Of a stretch of DNA of 64,000 bases, positions 46,197 through 60,200 are shown piece by piece (position 1 is the first letter of the stretch; each line of letters starts with the position of its first letter). The notes below the pieces were generated by a model. That model was not told where the DNA came from. It did not search any database and was given only the letters and a program-made list of their open reading frames with translations. This DNA comes from Prochilodus magdalenae (Eukaryota; Chordata; Actinopteri; Characiformes; Prochilodontidae), in the NCBI GenBank assembly GCA_024036415.1, contig JAMWET010005002.1, positions 861,001 through 925,000 on the forward strand. The letters are read 5' to 3'. The position numbers and the translations under genes are program-made.

Positions 46197-49100
46197 TCAG
46201 AACAATCTGAATTTATAATCATTTATTGTTCCAGGTAACCTTTATCTTCCTTCCCAACAGCACTGTAATCCCACACTTCCTTTTAGGTGCATATATATAT
46301 TAATAGTTATGGGTAAAGACATAGAAAACAGAGATACACAGGTGGGATGTGAGAGAGGGCACCCAAGGGAAAAATTAAAATAAAGAAAGCAGGTGAAAAT
46401 CCGGCATACCATATTGAATTTTAGAATCATGGCTGTGAAATGCCGTTAAAAAGCTACTTTAAAATGGAAATGGGTTAACTCTACCCTCGGGGTAGTTTAT
46501 GGCTATCATGGGAGTGCAGGGACGGATGTAGCCGCCTTTGGCACATGCACTTGTACACACACATGCCCACACGCATGCACTCTTCTCCTCCCCTGAGAAG
46601 ATGCTTCAGACATACACCACTACTCAGCGCTTTCCAGACGCAGATAACCACACTGTACTGTAAACAATCTACTCAATTAGTCTCACTAGAAAGCATTAGG
46701 AGAGTGAGAAATCTTACACTTGTCATTTATTCAGACGGCTTGAGATGAAAAGAGTTTACACCAATACTTCAATGCTGTGGCACTTAGAAAGAAAGGAGTA
46801 TGACTATTACAAGCTGTACAGTTTAGGATACGAGTGTTTATGGTACTGACAGTATAAATGCCATAGAGCAAGTACAGTAATGGGGTAATGAAGAGAAATA
46901 ACACGAGGAACTGGCACTATCTGAGAAGCATTTATCATCTGTGGGAAAACACATGGCAGACTGTAGAGTCTAACTACCTGAAGGTGGATGGAAGTAGAGC
47001 TGAGCTTGGATGTCATGTATTAGAGGAGTCTCCAAAGTCTAGTTTATCAAAGCACCCTTTGCTATTTTCCCAGGTTAATCTTTCTTGACAGTACAACAAA
47101 TGGGAAATGCAGAATCAACCAAAACCAACCTCCATGTGATGTGACATCACTACCACAAAAACCTGGCAGCACTGTGTAAAGTCTTTAACCAACAAGAAAA
47201 CGTGTATGCTGGTCATCTCAGCCAAAAACAGGCTCATACCTCAGTGATATAATGCAAGGATAAATGATGATGGTAATATTAGTCAGAAATATCTCAAAGA
47301 GATGTTTTGCCAAAATCAATCAGCTTAAATGCCACTATCGACAACATGTTAAAACTTCAAGATGATAAGACAATGCACTGTAAATTACAATTATATAACT
47401 ATTATATTTCATTCATTCATCAAAAACAAAATGTTCTCCTTCTGTTAAGTTACCATTCCTTTTTTGTCACAATTTATATTATATATTCGGTAAATATACA
47501 ATACTGTAGAAAAACTACATTTTGACTAAATTAAGTCAATTAAGAGAGAAGAATGTGAACATGCAAAGAGTGAGAGAAAATGCAGAGAGCAGTGGAAGAG
47601 ACACACAAACAGAACCAAGGTAAGCGGTTTGTTCTTTCTCAGACCTGTCTCCGGCTCCTCTGCTTTAGCTGCCTGGTTCCCCATGACTCCACTCGTTTAC
47701 CTTTCCGCACCGAGACAACGCTAATCCATCAGAAAACCTTACGCCTGAAGCAGCCTCAGTCAAATGCACTCCTGGTGACTCCTGCTGAACTGGTCTCAGC
47801 CTTTATAAGCACACAAACTGTGGAGAAAATGATGATCAGATGCTCCTTGCTTTTCTATCCTCCTGTCCGGCTGCCAGTAAAAACTCTAGGACTCGACAGT
47901 TCACTGTCAGACAGTCTTAGATCCAGTGTAATGGTGATTCCTCTGAGCCCCCCTGTCTCTTTCCCTTTACTGTCATACAGGGAGGCAGCAGCGGCAGTGG
48001 CAGCGGCACTGCGAGCGTTTCATTAGCTGAGCTTCTGCTCTAATCAGCACATGCACACACAGGGGGAGTGGCTTTTCACAGTCAGAGTCAAAGCCACACG
48101 CATACACACTCTCTCTCCCTCTCTCTTTTCTACTCCTCCTCTTGGACTGCACTGAAGTGGCTTCAGGCTGGGGTTTGTCAGTCAGTGCCGGGGCTGAAAA
48201 CAGCCGATTGTTGCATGTGTCTCACTTTCACACACTGTTTTACCACAACTGGAGCTGGATTACAAACCTCATTGCAGGACAAATGAAAACAGAAACAGAA
48301 CAAAGACAGAGATGCAATGCTTTGCATTATCAAGTCCGTCAGTTTTTGTAAACATATGCCCTTCAATCCCTCAGACAGCACTGTGTTTGGATACCATCAG
48401 GCGGTTTCTGGATTTACTTTGACAAACTATTGTCAATTGACAATTTTTCACTGAACCCATAAATGCTAATTTATTGCAGACTGTACTATACACAGCTGAA
48501 ACCATATGTCCAACCAAAATGTCAGAAATGCTGCCAACCTTTCGGGCTCAAGTTCATTTGAAATGTGTTGATTTGCAGAGGAAACTTGATTTCGTTAGGC
48601 TCCACATGCTAAAGAAAAAAAAAAAATCCAGATTGTTACCGATGTAAAATTCAAAAAGTCATGGTATGGGTGTGTTATTTATGCCTATTCTTACTATTCA
48701 GACACACGATCTGAACTGCAGGTAGGCCAGTCAGGCACACTGCTGTAGCATGTGCAGAATGAGGACTGGTATTGTCCTGCAGAAATACCCATAAACTTCC
48801 TGGAAAAAAGATATCATTCTCATAGCTGTATGTGTCCATCTAAAATCCATACTATGGCTGATGCTGGATTTTGCAGAGTAGGAAAATCCTTACTTTCCTC
48901 ACAGACACCTGAGAACTTATTGCCCCTGTTGCCCAAAGACCTGCCACAGCACCTATTTCCACTGTCTTTCTGACCATCTGAGAAGTTCAGGCCCAAAGAA
49001 CTCCACGGCGCTAGAACTGATTTATGGCCTTTTCCTTGTGCAGTTAACCCAGCAGCATGACTGTTTCTCATGCAAGGCCATCTAAGCGCATAGAGGTCAT

Positions 49101-50757
49101 GAACATTCAACTGTGGTTTCCAGCCTTGACACAGACTGAGATTTCTCCAGATTCCCTGAATTCTTTTTAAATTATATCCCGCGGATGGTGACAGACCCAA
49201 ATCCTTCTTACAATATTATATCCTGTGGATGGTGATAGACCCAAATTCTTTTTATTTCCACATTTTTCTTTTTATCGCATTTTCAACAAAGTCCCAACAT
49301 TTACACTATTATTTAGCCCCTTTTCAATGTGTCACCGTAGTCTCTCCTTTTGTTGTTTATTTCTGCACTGTACTGTCCCCTTCCCCTCATTTTGTGAGAG
49401 AGGAGAGGAGTGAGGAGGGAGTGATGGAAAGGCATGGAGTGAAAGAGAGTAAGGGAGGGAGGGGGCGTCTATTTGTCTTCTTGGCAGGCTCTGATGGTGA
49501 AGACTCTTTTCTTCCTCCACATGTGAACTCTACTGACCTCATCCATCTATTCTGCAGGGGAGGCAGCTGGGCAGCCAGAATGATTAGCCTGGACTTTGGC
49601 AAACTCACTTTCCCCTGTATGTATATATTAGGTGTAGTTATTTCAGTGGGGATGATATCAGAATTCCCTTTTTTCTTAATCTATATTGACTGATGTTGCA
49701 AACTGGTATTTGATGATGCATTTATTGTAGTCTGGAAGAGAAGAATGTTCAGGTACCTCTGGATAATATCTTTATTTTATTCATTCTACTGTACTGGTAA
49801 CTGAATTGGAACAGACATTTACAAACCATTTTCCACATAACAAAAGAAGGGAAGATTATCCATCGTGTGATAAGCTATTTTTCCTTACTGCCAAAGAGTC
49901 ACTGAGCATTACTACAAGTACTACATCACTAACCATAGATACATGTACCAACAACAGAGTGTCAAAAAACTAACATTAACTTTTTACACGATTACTGACG
50001 ATTATGTATGATCACGATTATGTGCAGATCAGATGACATCTTGATACTGATTAATACCTAGCATTTAGTTTGATGAACTTTTTTTAATAATTAATATTAA
50101 TAATAATATAATAATAATAATTTTACATTTAATAAGAAAAAAGGCAGTAAACAAAAGCCACACAATTACTTTTGTCAGACCCTGTTTGTCAGACTGTTCC
50201 ATTTTTCCCGCGATGTTCTCTGTGTAGGGAGTGTGTATGGATGAGAAGTGCCTATTTTCTTCACCCTGCCCTTCTCTGTTTTTTCAGAATACATGTAACT
50301 GAAATATTTACAAAAAATGTTACAAAAAATGTCTGTCTGACATGGCTCCTCCAATGAGAACAGACTACAGAGAATAACTTTTTTTCCCCCAAAAACTGCC
50401 AAAAATACAGGAACATCTAAGACAAATACTTTGTTAAACTTCAAAGACATTCCTGTATTTTATGAAAATATTCTTAGAACTGTATAATGCTTCTTTGGCT
50501 GCTAAATCCATTCAAGAATGTAACAGCTTGAGCCAAAATGGGCTTCCATACTGAAGGGGTTGTGTATGTGTTGATTTCTAATATTAATAACTGTTAATAT
50601 CGCATCATTACTTATATTTACGCAATGTGTAAGAATATTATACATGTTTGATCTAATTAAATATGGTCCTGCTAATAAGGCTTAGGTGGACTTGTTGTGT
50701 TCCTTCTTCTTTTTTTTTTATATATGCCTTTTTCTGTCTCTTTTAGAAACCATAAAC
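46197..50757. other. non-coding stretch
   Basis: No exon recognised. The segment 47590-48060 is more GC-rich than its surroundings and is followed by a CT-rich tract (48105-48135). The segment 49390-49470 is a polypurine tract (gagaggagag, gggagggaggggg). Frames at 47580-48026 and 49229-49693 have no known domain. Confidence 0.5.
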
Positions 50758-51494
50758 TAGGACTGCATGATATGGCCAAAAATGTTATCATAATATTTTT
50801 TAATTCAAGTTTAACAAACCAGGTAGCTAATTGTGGTTTTAAAATTATTCTTTAAGGTGAATAACTAACACTTACCAAACAGCAGAACATTTTACAAATC
50901 TGTCATGAGTGTGGGAGAAAGCTTCTCTGTCCTGTCCTAGTAGCTGAGGGTGGAAGAGCTGCAATAGTGCAGGTCAATATTTGCGGTGTGATTCTAACAC
51001 ACCCGACACACACCATCCTGCTTTTAGGAGGTGTTTAAACTGAATCAGTGTTTTTTGTCCTTGTTTGATCACTGTAGTTGACTACAATTACATCGGTTGA
51101 ATCATGCTGTGCATGTGACAGTGCTGCTTCATGTTAGTCAGCTACTATTAAGGGGCTAGCCTGGGAAGCAACTTTCCCTTTCCTAGCTACTTAAGTTTGT
51201 TAAAAGTGTGTTGGCTCTAGGCCAGTATAGTTACATGACATTTATCACGGCACTCACATTTGGTCGTTCCACTGGCTAAACTGCATTTTAGCCCTCACTT
51301 TCTCCCTCTTGCTTGTGCCTCTGGTGCCAAAAAGCGAGTCATGTTGCAGTGGAAAACGCCCTCTAGAAGGCTCTCTTGAAAGCAGACGTCTGAGAATGAC
51401 CCATTACATTAATCATTCATCACACCTTTGTTATATTTCTATTGAAGAAAGTTATATCATGATAAAAGTCACTGTGTTTTTTGCCCAGCCCTAC
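50758..51494. mobile_element. hAT-like non-autonomous element
   Basis: The left end taggactgcatgatatggcc and the complement of the right end (tagggctgggcaaaaaaca) resemble the ends of a common fish hAT-type repeat starting tagggctg. Inner sub-terminal words (tatcataat / tatcatgata) also mirror each other. No transposase frame. Exact limits and target duplication could not be confirmed. Confidence 0.4.
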
Positions 51495-53184
51495 CTCAAA
51501 TACTTGCTCATGTTTCAGAATTCCCAGTACATTCCTTGCCAAAACTATACTTAATAACAAAAATATTAAGGCTCTTTAATAACAGTATTTGTGCATTTGT
51601 ATTACAGCACTCCAAAATACTGTATATCATAGTAGGTCACAATCAGATTTGGGGAGTAACAGAATACATGTAATGCCATAAAAAAGAAAAGTAAGTGTAA
51701 TTCAAAAAAGATCATAATCAGACTTTACATTACATATTTATTCGTTCTCCGTTTGCCATGAATAACTTTTGTAGGTGAAACTCACTTTACCTGACTCCAC
51801 CTAACTCCACCAATATTTACCGTCTCTGTGGCTGGCACAGCAACATCCAACCTGACCGGACTGTTTAGCTTTGGCAAGTATAATTTTCAACAAACATCAA
51901 AAAAATTATTTTGTCCTCTGCTTCAATACATAAGGATTGTACAACTCTAAAATCACCTCAAACCGTTAAAATGGCTTTTTAAGAGATCCTTTTTAAAGGC
52001 AACCAGAACAGGGCCTACATGAACAATCAAATGTTTTAATACATAATAGGTTCTTTGCCTGATCAAATAATTCTTCTCCATGATGGAAGCTGTATATGGC
52101 TCTCTAAAGAATCCATTATAAATGGTTCCACCATTGTTTCAAGTCAAAGAACCCTATTTCAATACTGCATAGAACCCTTTTTGCTAACAGGGTGAGCCAC
52201 AGACATCTGTATAAAGTCTCCACTATGCTTTCGTGTTTCCAAAATAGAAAGAAGTTTGGCCCAACAACACTCTTTGCCTTCTTTGTGAGAACCAAAATAC
52301 AAAGTTTGCATCTTCATGACTTTATCCCCTCTATACAGACATTATCATAATAGTAACAGTGTTGCGTAGCCACTGGGGAAGCATTCTTCTGACTGCAGGA
52401 ACACAGCTGAGCTGTGGTAGCTACAAGTGGTAGACTATAGCAATGCCCCTGAGGCACAATGCTTCCTAGATGGCCCTAGCTATTAGAGAAATTATGCCAC
52501 CTCTGTTGATTTATTTCATAAAACAGTGCAATCATGTCCTACACATAAGAAGTTTGAGGCATCTTTATTCTTTGGGCTTCAATGATAAAGAAAAGAGTGG
52601 TGCAGGTGCTCCAGGTATCCATGGACAAATGGGCATTCAGCTAAACCCATAATTCTTTTTTTTTTTTCTCTTCCTTATCTAAATAAAATGTGCTCGAACT
52701 AAGGCTATTGCTACAGTATACTTAAAGAGGACGTGGGCAAAAATAAAAATGTATTCTAGGGAACATTTGTTTGTGAGCATGTTTTTCATCCATTCCCACA
52801 ATTAACAATCCAGTCTCTTGTTTCTTTTAATGTTTAAGTGTTACGAGGATATTGCAGCATTGTAGCATAGCTACACATCACAGTCAGCAAAGAACGCGTA
52901 GATTCATTCATCACTGCAGTTGCAGCTTCTATTAACTACAACCTCAACCTTCACTTTACTGTATTTTCTTATTACTGTATTTAACAGAGATGAAGCTGCA
53001 GTGCAGTCGCTTATCGCTGTTTCTGCTGGAGCTGTAGCGTTACAGACCATCACACAACTGCCCGAAGAAAATAACATGCACGCGAACCGTAAAATGTTCC
53101 CTCTAATTAATTTGTCATTTTCCCCAGCCCCCTCTGGAGCGCCATAAAACAGAGACACGAATAAGAATGTAACAAACAGATACT

Positions 53185-54010
53185 CGAGACCTGAAATGAT
53201 TTAGGCCAGGCCTCCTTTCTGTTCTGATGCCATCATTCTTAGCCTGGCTGCAGTGTGTTTATACTTTCAGATCCCTGCTGATAACTCTGAATCCTGTTTT
53301 CTCTGCTCTCTAAAACATGCTGCTTCATTAGAAGAAAGCCTTCTCTCCTCCTCGTATTTCTCTCCCTTTCTCCTTGTTTTCTTATTGAACTACGCCAGCC
53401 TTAGCCATTTGGCACAGTGTAAGCCTCTTGTTTAATCCAATTAAATGTGTGCGAGTAAGCCGGCAGGATTTTAAAAACAGAAGAGCGCTGCTGCCTCTGC
53501 TTTTGTAACATCAAGCTCTTTCTTTCTTATTTCTTTCTTTCCTTCTTTCAGTTTCTACTATAAAACTTGTTCCTTATTTCTCTATCTTGTTATCCTTTAT
53601 TCATTTGTTTCCTTCTTTTTTCCCATTCTTTTTACCTGAGTCCAATAAAAAAGCAGCCACCTTTAATAACCATTCAAGCCAGTGGGGAACAGTTTGGATT
53701 TTAAAGGAACCTGGGCTTCTTCCTGTGTAAACGAGCAAGAGGCTGATGACAGTATACTCATGTCTTTTACACTTTCACCCTATTAATCAGTCTGGAGAGC
53801 CAGAGAATGTGTGTTATCTCATCTGAGATCAGAGATAAGCTCTTGTTTGGCTAATCCCTTTCCTAGAATGACAACTCGAGAGCAGTTGAAGTAGATCGCT
53901 GAATTATGAATTATGCACATTTTTCCGACTGCCATTTATTTCTGCAACAGCAAGCTTTAGTTAAAGTAGGGGTCGTCTGACTATTGTCCTGGCTGATAAC
54001 TGGAGGGAAT
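53185..54010. promoter_or_regulatory. candidate conserved non-coding elements
   Basis: Two blocks, 53185-53480 and 53785-54010, contain dense transcription-factor-like words such as tgtttaatccaattaaatgtg, gctgaattatgaattatgca and gggaataattataatttcatta. They lack ORFs, repeats and mobile-element hallmarks and are separated by a CT-rich stretch (53515-53640). The call rests on sequence texture alone; conservation was not measured. Confidence 0.25.
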
Positions 54011-54179
54011 AATTATAATTTCATTATTCAACATTTGTCATTCATGTTTTAGGCTAACTTAGAAAATGAATAGTAACAATAAACCACTGAATTATGTGTA
54101 CAGAAAGGTGTTCTCTATAGAGAACATGTACTTATTTCAAACTTAGAAAATCAGCAAAACATCATTTGACTGCAAATTA

Positions 54180-54296
54180 GCTCGAGGAAGTCCTTACACC
54201 CAGTTTGCCTTCCTAAGAAGTCTCTACGCCCAGCTTGTCTCTCTAAGAAGTCTCTAGGCCCAACCTGCCTCTCGAAGAAGGCCCTAAACCCAGTTG
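54180..54296. repeat. 33-bp short tandem repeat, about 3.5 copies
   Basis: Units of the form aagaagtctctacgcccag followed by cttgtctctct repeat at 33-bp spacing with substitutions. On the minus strand each unit reads as an 11-residue pattern RDFLERQAGxx, an accident of the period being a multiple of three. Confidence 0.7.
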
Positions 54297-56739
54297 TGTC
54301 CATTACTGCATTATGCTCACTGTGACCAAAAGCCACTGTGACGTGTGACAGCACAATCAAAGTCACCTGATTTATTCATATACCAAGAGAGTGTAGAATA
54401 CACAAGGGTGCCTGAGAACATTTCCTTTCATCCTTTTAGCCAAATGTCTGAACATTGCTCAGACCAAAGGTCATTCTACACTTTTCTTTCTTTCATATTT
54501 TCACTACAGCAGTAGCACAGCATTAATATAATTTGTCAGTTTACAGGCTAGAAACCATCGTTTTCCAGTGAGTGAGGCTTCAGGATGCATTCATTTGTAT
54601 CAGTATTTCCCTTTAAAGAGGCAGCAAGTATTAAAACCATAAATTAAATCTTGGTGATCCTAAACATAAGCCTTGATGAACCAAAAAGAGAAAAACTATT
54701 TCCTCATTCTGACTGACGGGATTGAGGGCAAAAATCCTGCAATCAGAACGACCAACAGTGTTGTCAACAGCACATTTATCCAGGAGCTAAAAGCATAAAC
54801 AAATTAACTAAATAAGTTGACAGCCCTCTTAAAGCCGGCTCCTAAGGCATACAGCCAGGATCCAAACCAGCAGTTTGGAAATGTAAAAACTGAGAAAAGC
54901 TTAAGAAAAAAGCTGACCAATGACACTTACAGGCAGAGAAATGACCAACTTTATGGCCATTTTAACAAAACAATTCATGTACATTTCCCATAGCGTTAAT
55001 TATACAACACTGACATCTGTTTTCCTAGGGAAGGATTAATGTAACAGATAATTAATTAGCAGTTTCGTTTAACGGTAGCCTATCTTCTCTTTACTCTGCT
55101 CTTCTTTGTACTATACTGCAAGACACTGGAGAACATAATTGATCAGTTATTGGTTGGAAATCCATTCGGCCTATTCTCCGGAGTGAAGTTCTGAGCTGCA
55201 TTATGAGCAGATCAGTATTAGAATGCATAGATAATGCTTCTTATTCACGTCAGCATTAATCTTTCAGGCCAGTCCATATGGCAGACAGTCTGAACACAGC
55301 AAGCTTTAATGAGGTATTTTCTGGAAAAGGCTGTGGTTAAATACTATATCATGAAAATAAAGATTATTTACTTTCAAAAGCTGAGCAGCACAGGTGTACT
55401 CTGGTTTTTCTGACTATCAGCACAGACTAACTAGTAAGAGTGTACATGACTAAAAAATAGCACATGTAACAAATTATCATTAACATGCCCGTCGTTCTCT
55501 TCCAGGTGCCTATTACATGCTGGCCTTTTTAGAAACTGTCTTTAGTGATCAAAGCTACTAGTCTAGGTGCAAGTGGGTGGGAACTGGGGCTAGGTTACCT
55601 GCACACCCATGTTCATATAAATTCTGGGGGTTGCAATTTCACTTTAAAGCCAAACCAGAGCCAAATCTTGTCTTTAACTCCTACTCAGCAGAATGAGTTT
55701 ACCCAGTTAATATGCCCTACATAATGGGAACTATAATGCTCAGAGTTGATCATTTTATTTGTGGCGTCTATTAGAAACAAATTACCTGCTCCAATTTTCC
55801 AAAAACATATTTGGGAATATTTTTTCACAAAAATAACCCTCTGTCTGAAACCTGCCAATAAACTGGTGAGTTCAGACACCAGAGCAGCTTCCTACTATAA
55901 GTTCCCCCCCACACCACTGTGGCTGTTCTTACAATGACATCACTTCTGCTGTATCAGGTTGAGCCAGAATCTGATCCCGAAAGTCTGGTAGAACAAGTCA
56001 GTAGGCCTGACCCACCTTTGCAAGTTAGACTGGAGAAGGACATGATTTAGCTCTCTGTGTGTTGTGTGAGGGCTTGCTAAGATGGCTGATTGTGTTATGA
56101 CATGACATTATCAGGTAACAGACAAAAAAGTCTGGAATTCCAACGAGGTGTTTTAGACAGCTGAGCAAAGTGGTTTCTTTGGGATAAAGTTTCTCCCTCT
56201 GCCATGTGCTTTGGGCTTATAAGCTCAAACAGCTAAGTTCTGGGACCTGGCGGACCTAGGAATACCTTATTATAACAGCCATATAATAACGACATACTAC
56301 ATACCTACCTATATTCACCTACATTTTGATTTAACATCAACACCTGCCATTCTAGGAAATGACTAATGTGATAGCTAATTAAATAGCATAAATAGCTAAC
56401 ATGCAGGACCTCAGACAGCTATTATAGACAGCTGCTTAGGATCAGCTCTGCAGACATGTTGACTGTCGTCTCATGAGCTAAATCAGAAACACCGAGTCAT
56501 TAGTTATCTGTTGCTGATGGTGACATAAACCTTACTGCATCAGGCATATACTGCATATATTTTGCATGATTTTTTTTGGTTAATAAAATTTTCAGCTGTA
56601 TATACTTGTTTGCTGGGAGTATGAAACTATGTCTGAGTCAAATGTACTGTGATGTCATTGTGGCCTTTTTTACTGCATGAGCAATGAAGATTTCAGACCT
56701 CACAAACAACACAATTCGATTAGGATTAGGAACTCATTC

Positions 56740-57255
56740 TGAGCATTAGTAAAAGATACAGAGAAAATGGGACTCCTAAGAATGATACAAGACCAGGCAG
56801 ACAACTAAAACTGTCACCATCAGATAAACAGTGTTTAAAGCTTTCACGGTCCAACAGGTGTCTCTGTACACCCTCTGTGCTGCAGAAACACAACTCAGAG
56901 CGATGAGTCTCAAACGATATGTAGCCATCAAGAAGCCGCTTCAGAGAACAGAAGAACATTTGCTTATCAAACAAGGAACCTTCCAAAGTTCTCAGAACAA
57001 CAGATTAGTCACCCCAGAGTCCAGACTTTAACATCCTTGAATCTGTTTGGATTTACTTAGATTTTGCAAGGCAGAAATTGCAAATAACATCCAAGACTGG
57101 ACTAAGCGGTGTGAAAAAATATTCCTTGTGTAAAATAGAGAATGCCCTAACTTTACTGGCTTCTTGTAGATTTAAAACTCTGATGCTTGAATACACAGTC
57201 AAGAATGAACCAGCAATTCCTACTTTATGGCAAAGATCAAAAGTTGACAAGCTTT
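56740..57255 (+). pseudogene. Tc1-type transposase relic, longest copy in window
   Basis: The order matches a Tc1 enzyme. First comes a charged start and a linker (GRQTTKTVTIR-like region near 56800). At 56831-57010 a frame runs with VSLYTLCAAETQLRAMSLK. A separate frame near 57015 then reads PQSPDFNILESVWIYLD, the block around the second catalytic Asp. Several frameshifts and stops separate these parts. It is the same family as the relics at 19.0 and 39.8 kb (shared atcagataaacagtgttta, ccagagtccagac). Confidence 0.65.
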
Positions 57256-60200
57256 AAGTACAACTTGGCCTGATCTGCATCAAGAGTCTGGCACCCACAT
57301 GGTAGAAAGAACTTCCACTGGCTTTTGGAACAGCAGACTCTCTGACGAATGACCAATTAGTAAGTAGTAAAAAAATCAAGAATAATAAGAGGAAACAATG
57401 AAGATTTTAAATATATAAGCACAAATGCAGTTCAGCATGATGGCGTTACCCACACAACAGTCAATCCAACCTCTAAAGCATTATTTAGTTGAAAGGCATT
57501 CGATATTTAATTATGCAAACACAGCAGCAATAAAGGCAGAAGATGTACTAAAAAGTTCCATCTCCCACACTCTGAGTGCAGATGGCTATACCTGTGAGAA
57601 GCTACAAAGCCTTAGTTCCTCAGCAGATAGAGTATTATTTATAGAGAATACACATGCATGGAACACACCTCTGCTCCTCTGCTCCTCATGCTTCACTTAG
57701 CATTAAAGCCCCTCACAGCATAGAAAGCCTCGGTTAAATATTGATGAGGCCCCTGACTAACTCATTCGGACAGCGCTGGGTTTAACCCCTTAACGAACAA
57801 ACTCCGTGATAAGCAGGATGTTTTCTTAATGTAATATGGGCATCCATTATGCAGTGATACTGTCTCTATGTGTAAAATTTTAATGCAACGTCATTTATGT
57901 AGGGCATCCAAGTAACTCGTTTTGGCTCCACAGGCATGACTATGGCCAGGAGTGTTTATGTAAGCCTGGGTTTTGTGTCTGAACATGTGAGGTTTCATTC
58001 AGCCATTCTTTGTGTGGGAAAAGAACAATGTTTCATTATAACGTAATTAGAAACAACTCTAATGGCACCAGTAGTGCACAGTAATGTGCTTATGCATGCC
58101 ATGCTCTTGAAAGCATTTCTGCAATGGTAGCTGAGCTACATTTCTATTTCTACATTCACATTTACCCAGCAAGTGTTGTAACTCCCAGAGAAGGACATTT
58201 CAGGCTATTTTAGTCATCCATTTACCAAAGCTTTTTGTGACACACATATCAGCCTTTCATCTTTGGTGTATGAGTAGCTTATGACAATACTAAATTAACC
58301 ATTGGTAATATGACTATATGCTTATATATTCAATAAAAGCTTATTTTACACCCTACTTCTATATATTTAAACAAAAATAAAGCACTGAACATTAATAGGT
58401 GAATTTATTCCACCCCCAATTCCAATAAGCTGGATAATGTCCAGTCACACTATACCACCAGCCCTCGGAGGAAATAGCACATGCTTTTTTCGAGTCATGA
58501 GCAGCCAGTCACCACATCTTGTCAAACTGGTGCTAAAGCGATGTTATTGGACAGTTGAACAGCTCAGGTTTGGACGAGAACGCTAACTGCCAGTTCTGTT
58601 TCGTCAGCTAACCCACCCAGAAAGAGTAAGGCCAGCTGTGCTCTCTAAGCCAAGACTGACTATAGTTACGCCATGATGAGAGATCGCTAACACCACTGAT
58701 GATAGGATGTACCATTAGGACTGCCAGTGGGGAGCGAAGGGCCATTTAACTGAAAGTTTAGATTGTTTACATCCTGAAGAAATTACACTGTATGGAGGCC
58801 TTACCAACAGATCCGAACAGGTGAACCACCAAACTCTTTGACAGAACCAATAAAAATTTCCATTTCAGCTCAGAAGTAGGGCATTTCCCAAACAATTTTA
58901 GCCTTTTTCAGTTTGTGTTCAGTGAGAGGAGCTGCAGCTCGCTAATCTTAAGTCAACCAATCACCGATTCCGTACTGCTAAACTAATATTGCTTTTAGAG
59001 CTAGCTGCTGTAGACGTATTTTCCTTTAGCTCCACCAGTATTCAGGTCCACACAGAAGAACAAACACACAAGGGAGGCAAGCATTTTTCTCAGTGTACAT
59101 CAGAGCTGTACAATCCGACTGTTTCAACATTTTACTCCTTACAAACACTCACACTGCTTTTGCATCTCCAGCTGATGATAATATAAGATAACAGCAAAGA
59201 TGTATGCTATTTTTAGCCACATGAATTGTATTTCAGTCCAAGCATCAGCAACCTGACTGCTTACATCCAACCGACAAACAAATCATAAAATAAAACATAT
59301 TACTTTTTCTATGACTGAGATACAATTTTCTATTTTTTAGTTTTCATGGAGAGTAAGAAAGCGCTCGCTGTCTTCGAAATTGGGTGGATGCTGTCTAAAA
59401 TGAGCTGCGTATGAAAACATTGATGATGCCAGAGATTATTACATGACCCAAAACCCAGTAAAGTGTCCAAACAAACACGGATTCTGTTGATGAACAGATA
59501 TATGCAGACATTGTATTATCATGACATGAACGATTGTTGTAGTGATAAGCCTAATTGTTTTTCGTCACTCAGCCAGACAGGTTTTTTTTCTGTTGTTTTT
59601 TTTTGGAAACAATACGCACCATTTTGCCCCACCACAGGTGTGGTGCTACCCCTGTCGCCAAGTGAGAACCATTCAATAGATGTATTTGTTTGGTATCAAC
59701 TAAGTTTTTCCTGCTGTTTTAGGCTTCAAGGTATGGGGTGAAATACAACATGACCAGGCTAATAATGTTAACTGGGGTCAAAACAGATGATTAAAACTAG
59801 TCTGCTTATTTTAAAGACTGGCTGACTTTCTTAAAGTGAACATTTTGCTTAAATCACCTAGTATGCATTTGGGTTTTCAGATTCACCTAAATTCAGTGCC
59901 TGACACGTGTAATAAAATGGTATTACTGATACCACAAACGATAGACACCACATGGAAGATGCTGGACAAACCTGTTTTTCTAATAGAACAATTAGAACAA
60001 AGCATTCCTCTAGAACAACGATATTACTACCATACTTGCATTTGCTCAGGTATTCAGTCGTTAGGGATTATGAGGATTATAAAGTGAATCACATAAGCCA
60101 ACTGCCCAAAACGCTTCAAGGACATTAAGCATGAGCAGTGAGATGAAGGCAGGGTAGAGTAGCATTTCTTGGCATTTTAGAGAGGGGATTCACAGTGCCA

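Larger units (their letters stand above)
51495..56735. other. non-coding stretch, partly conserved-looking
   Basis: No exon recognised. About 51640-51740 resembles another fish repeat (ggggagtaacagaatacatg). About 52860-53160, 53185-53480, 53785-54010 and 55000-55320 are non-repetitive and rich in homeodomain-like words. A 33-bp short tandem repeat is at 54180-54296. Confidence 0.5.
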
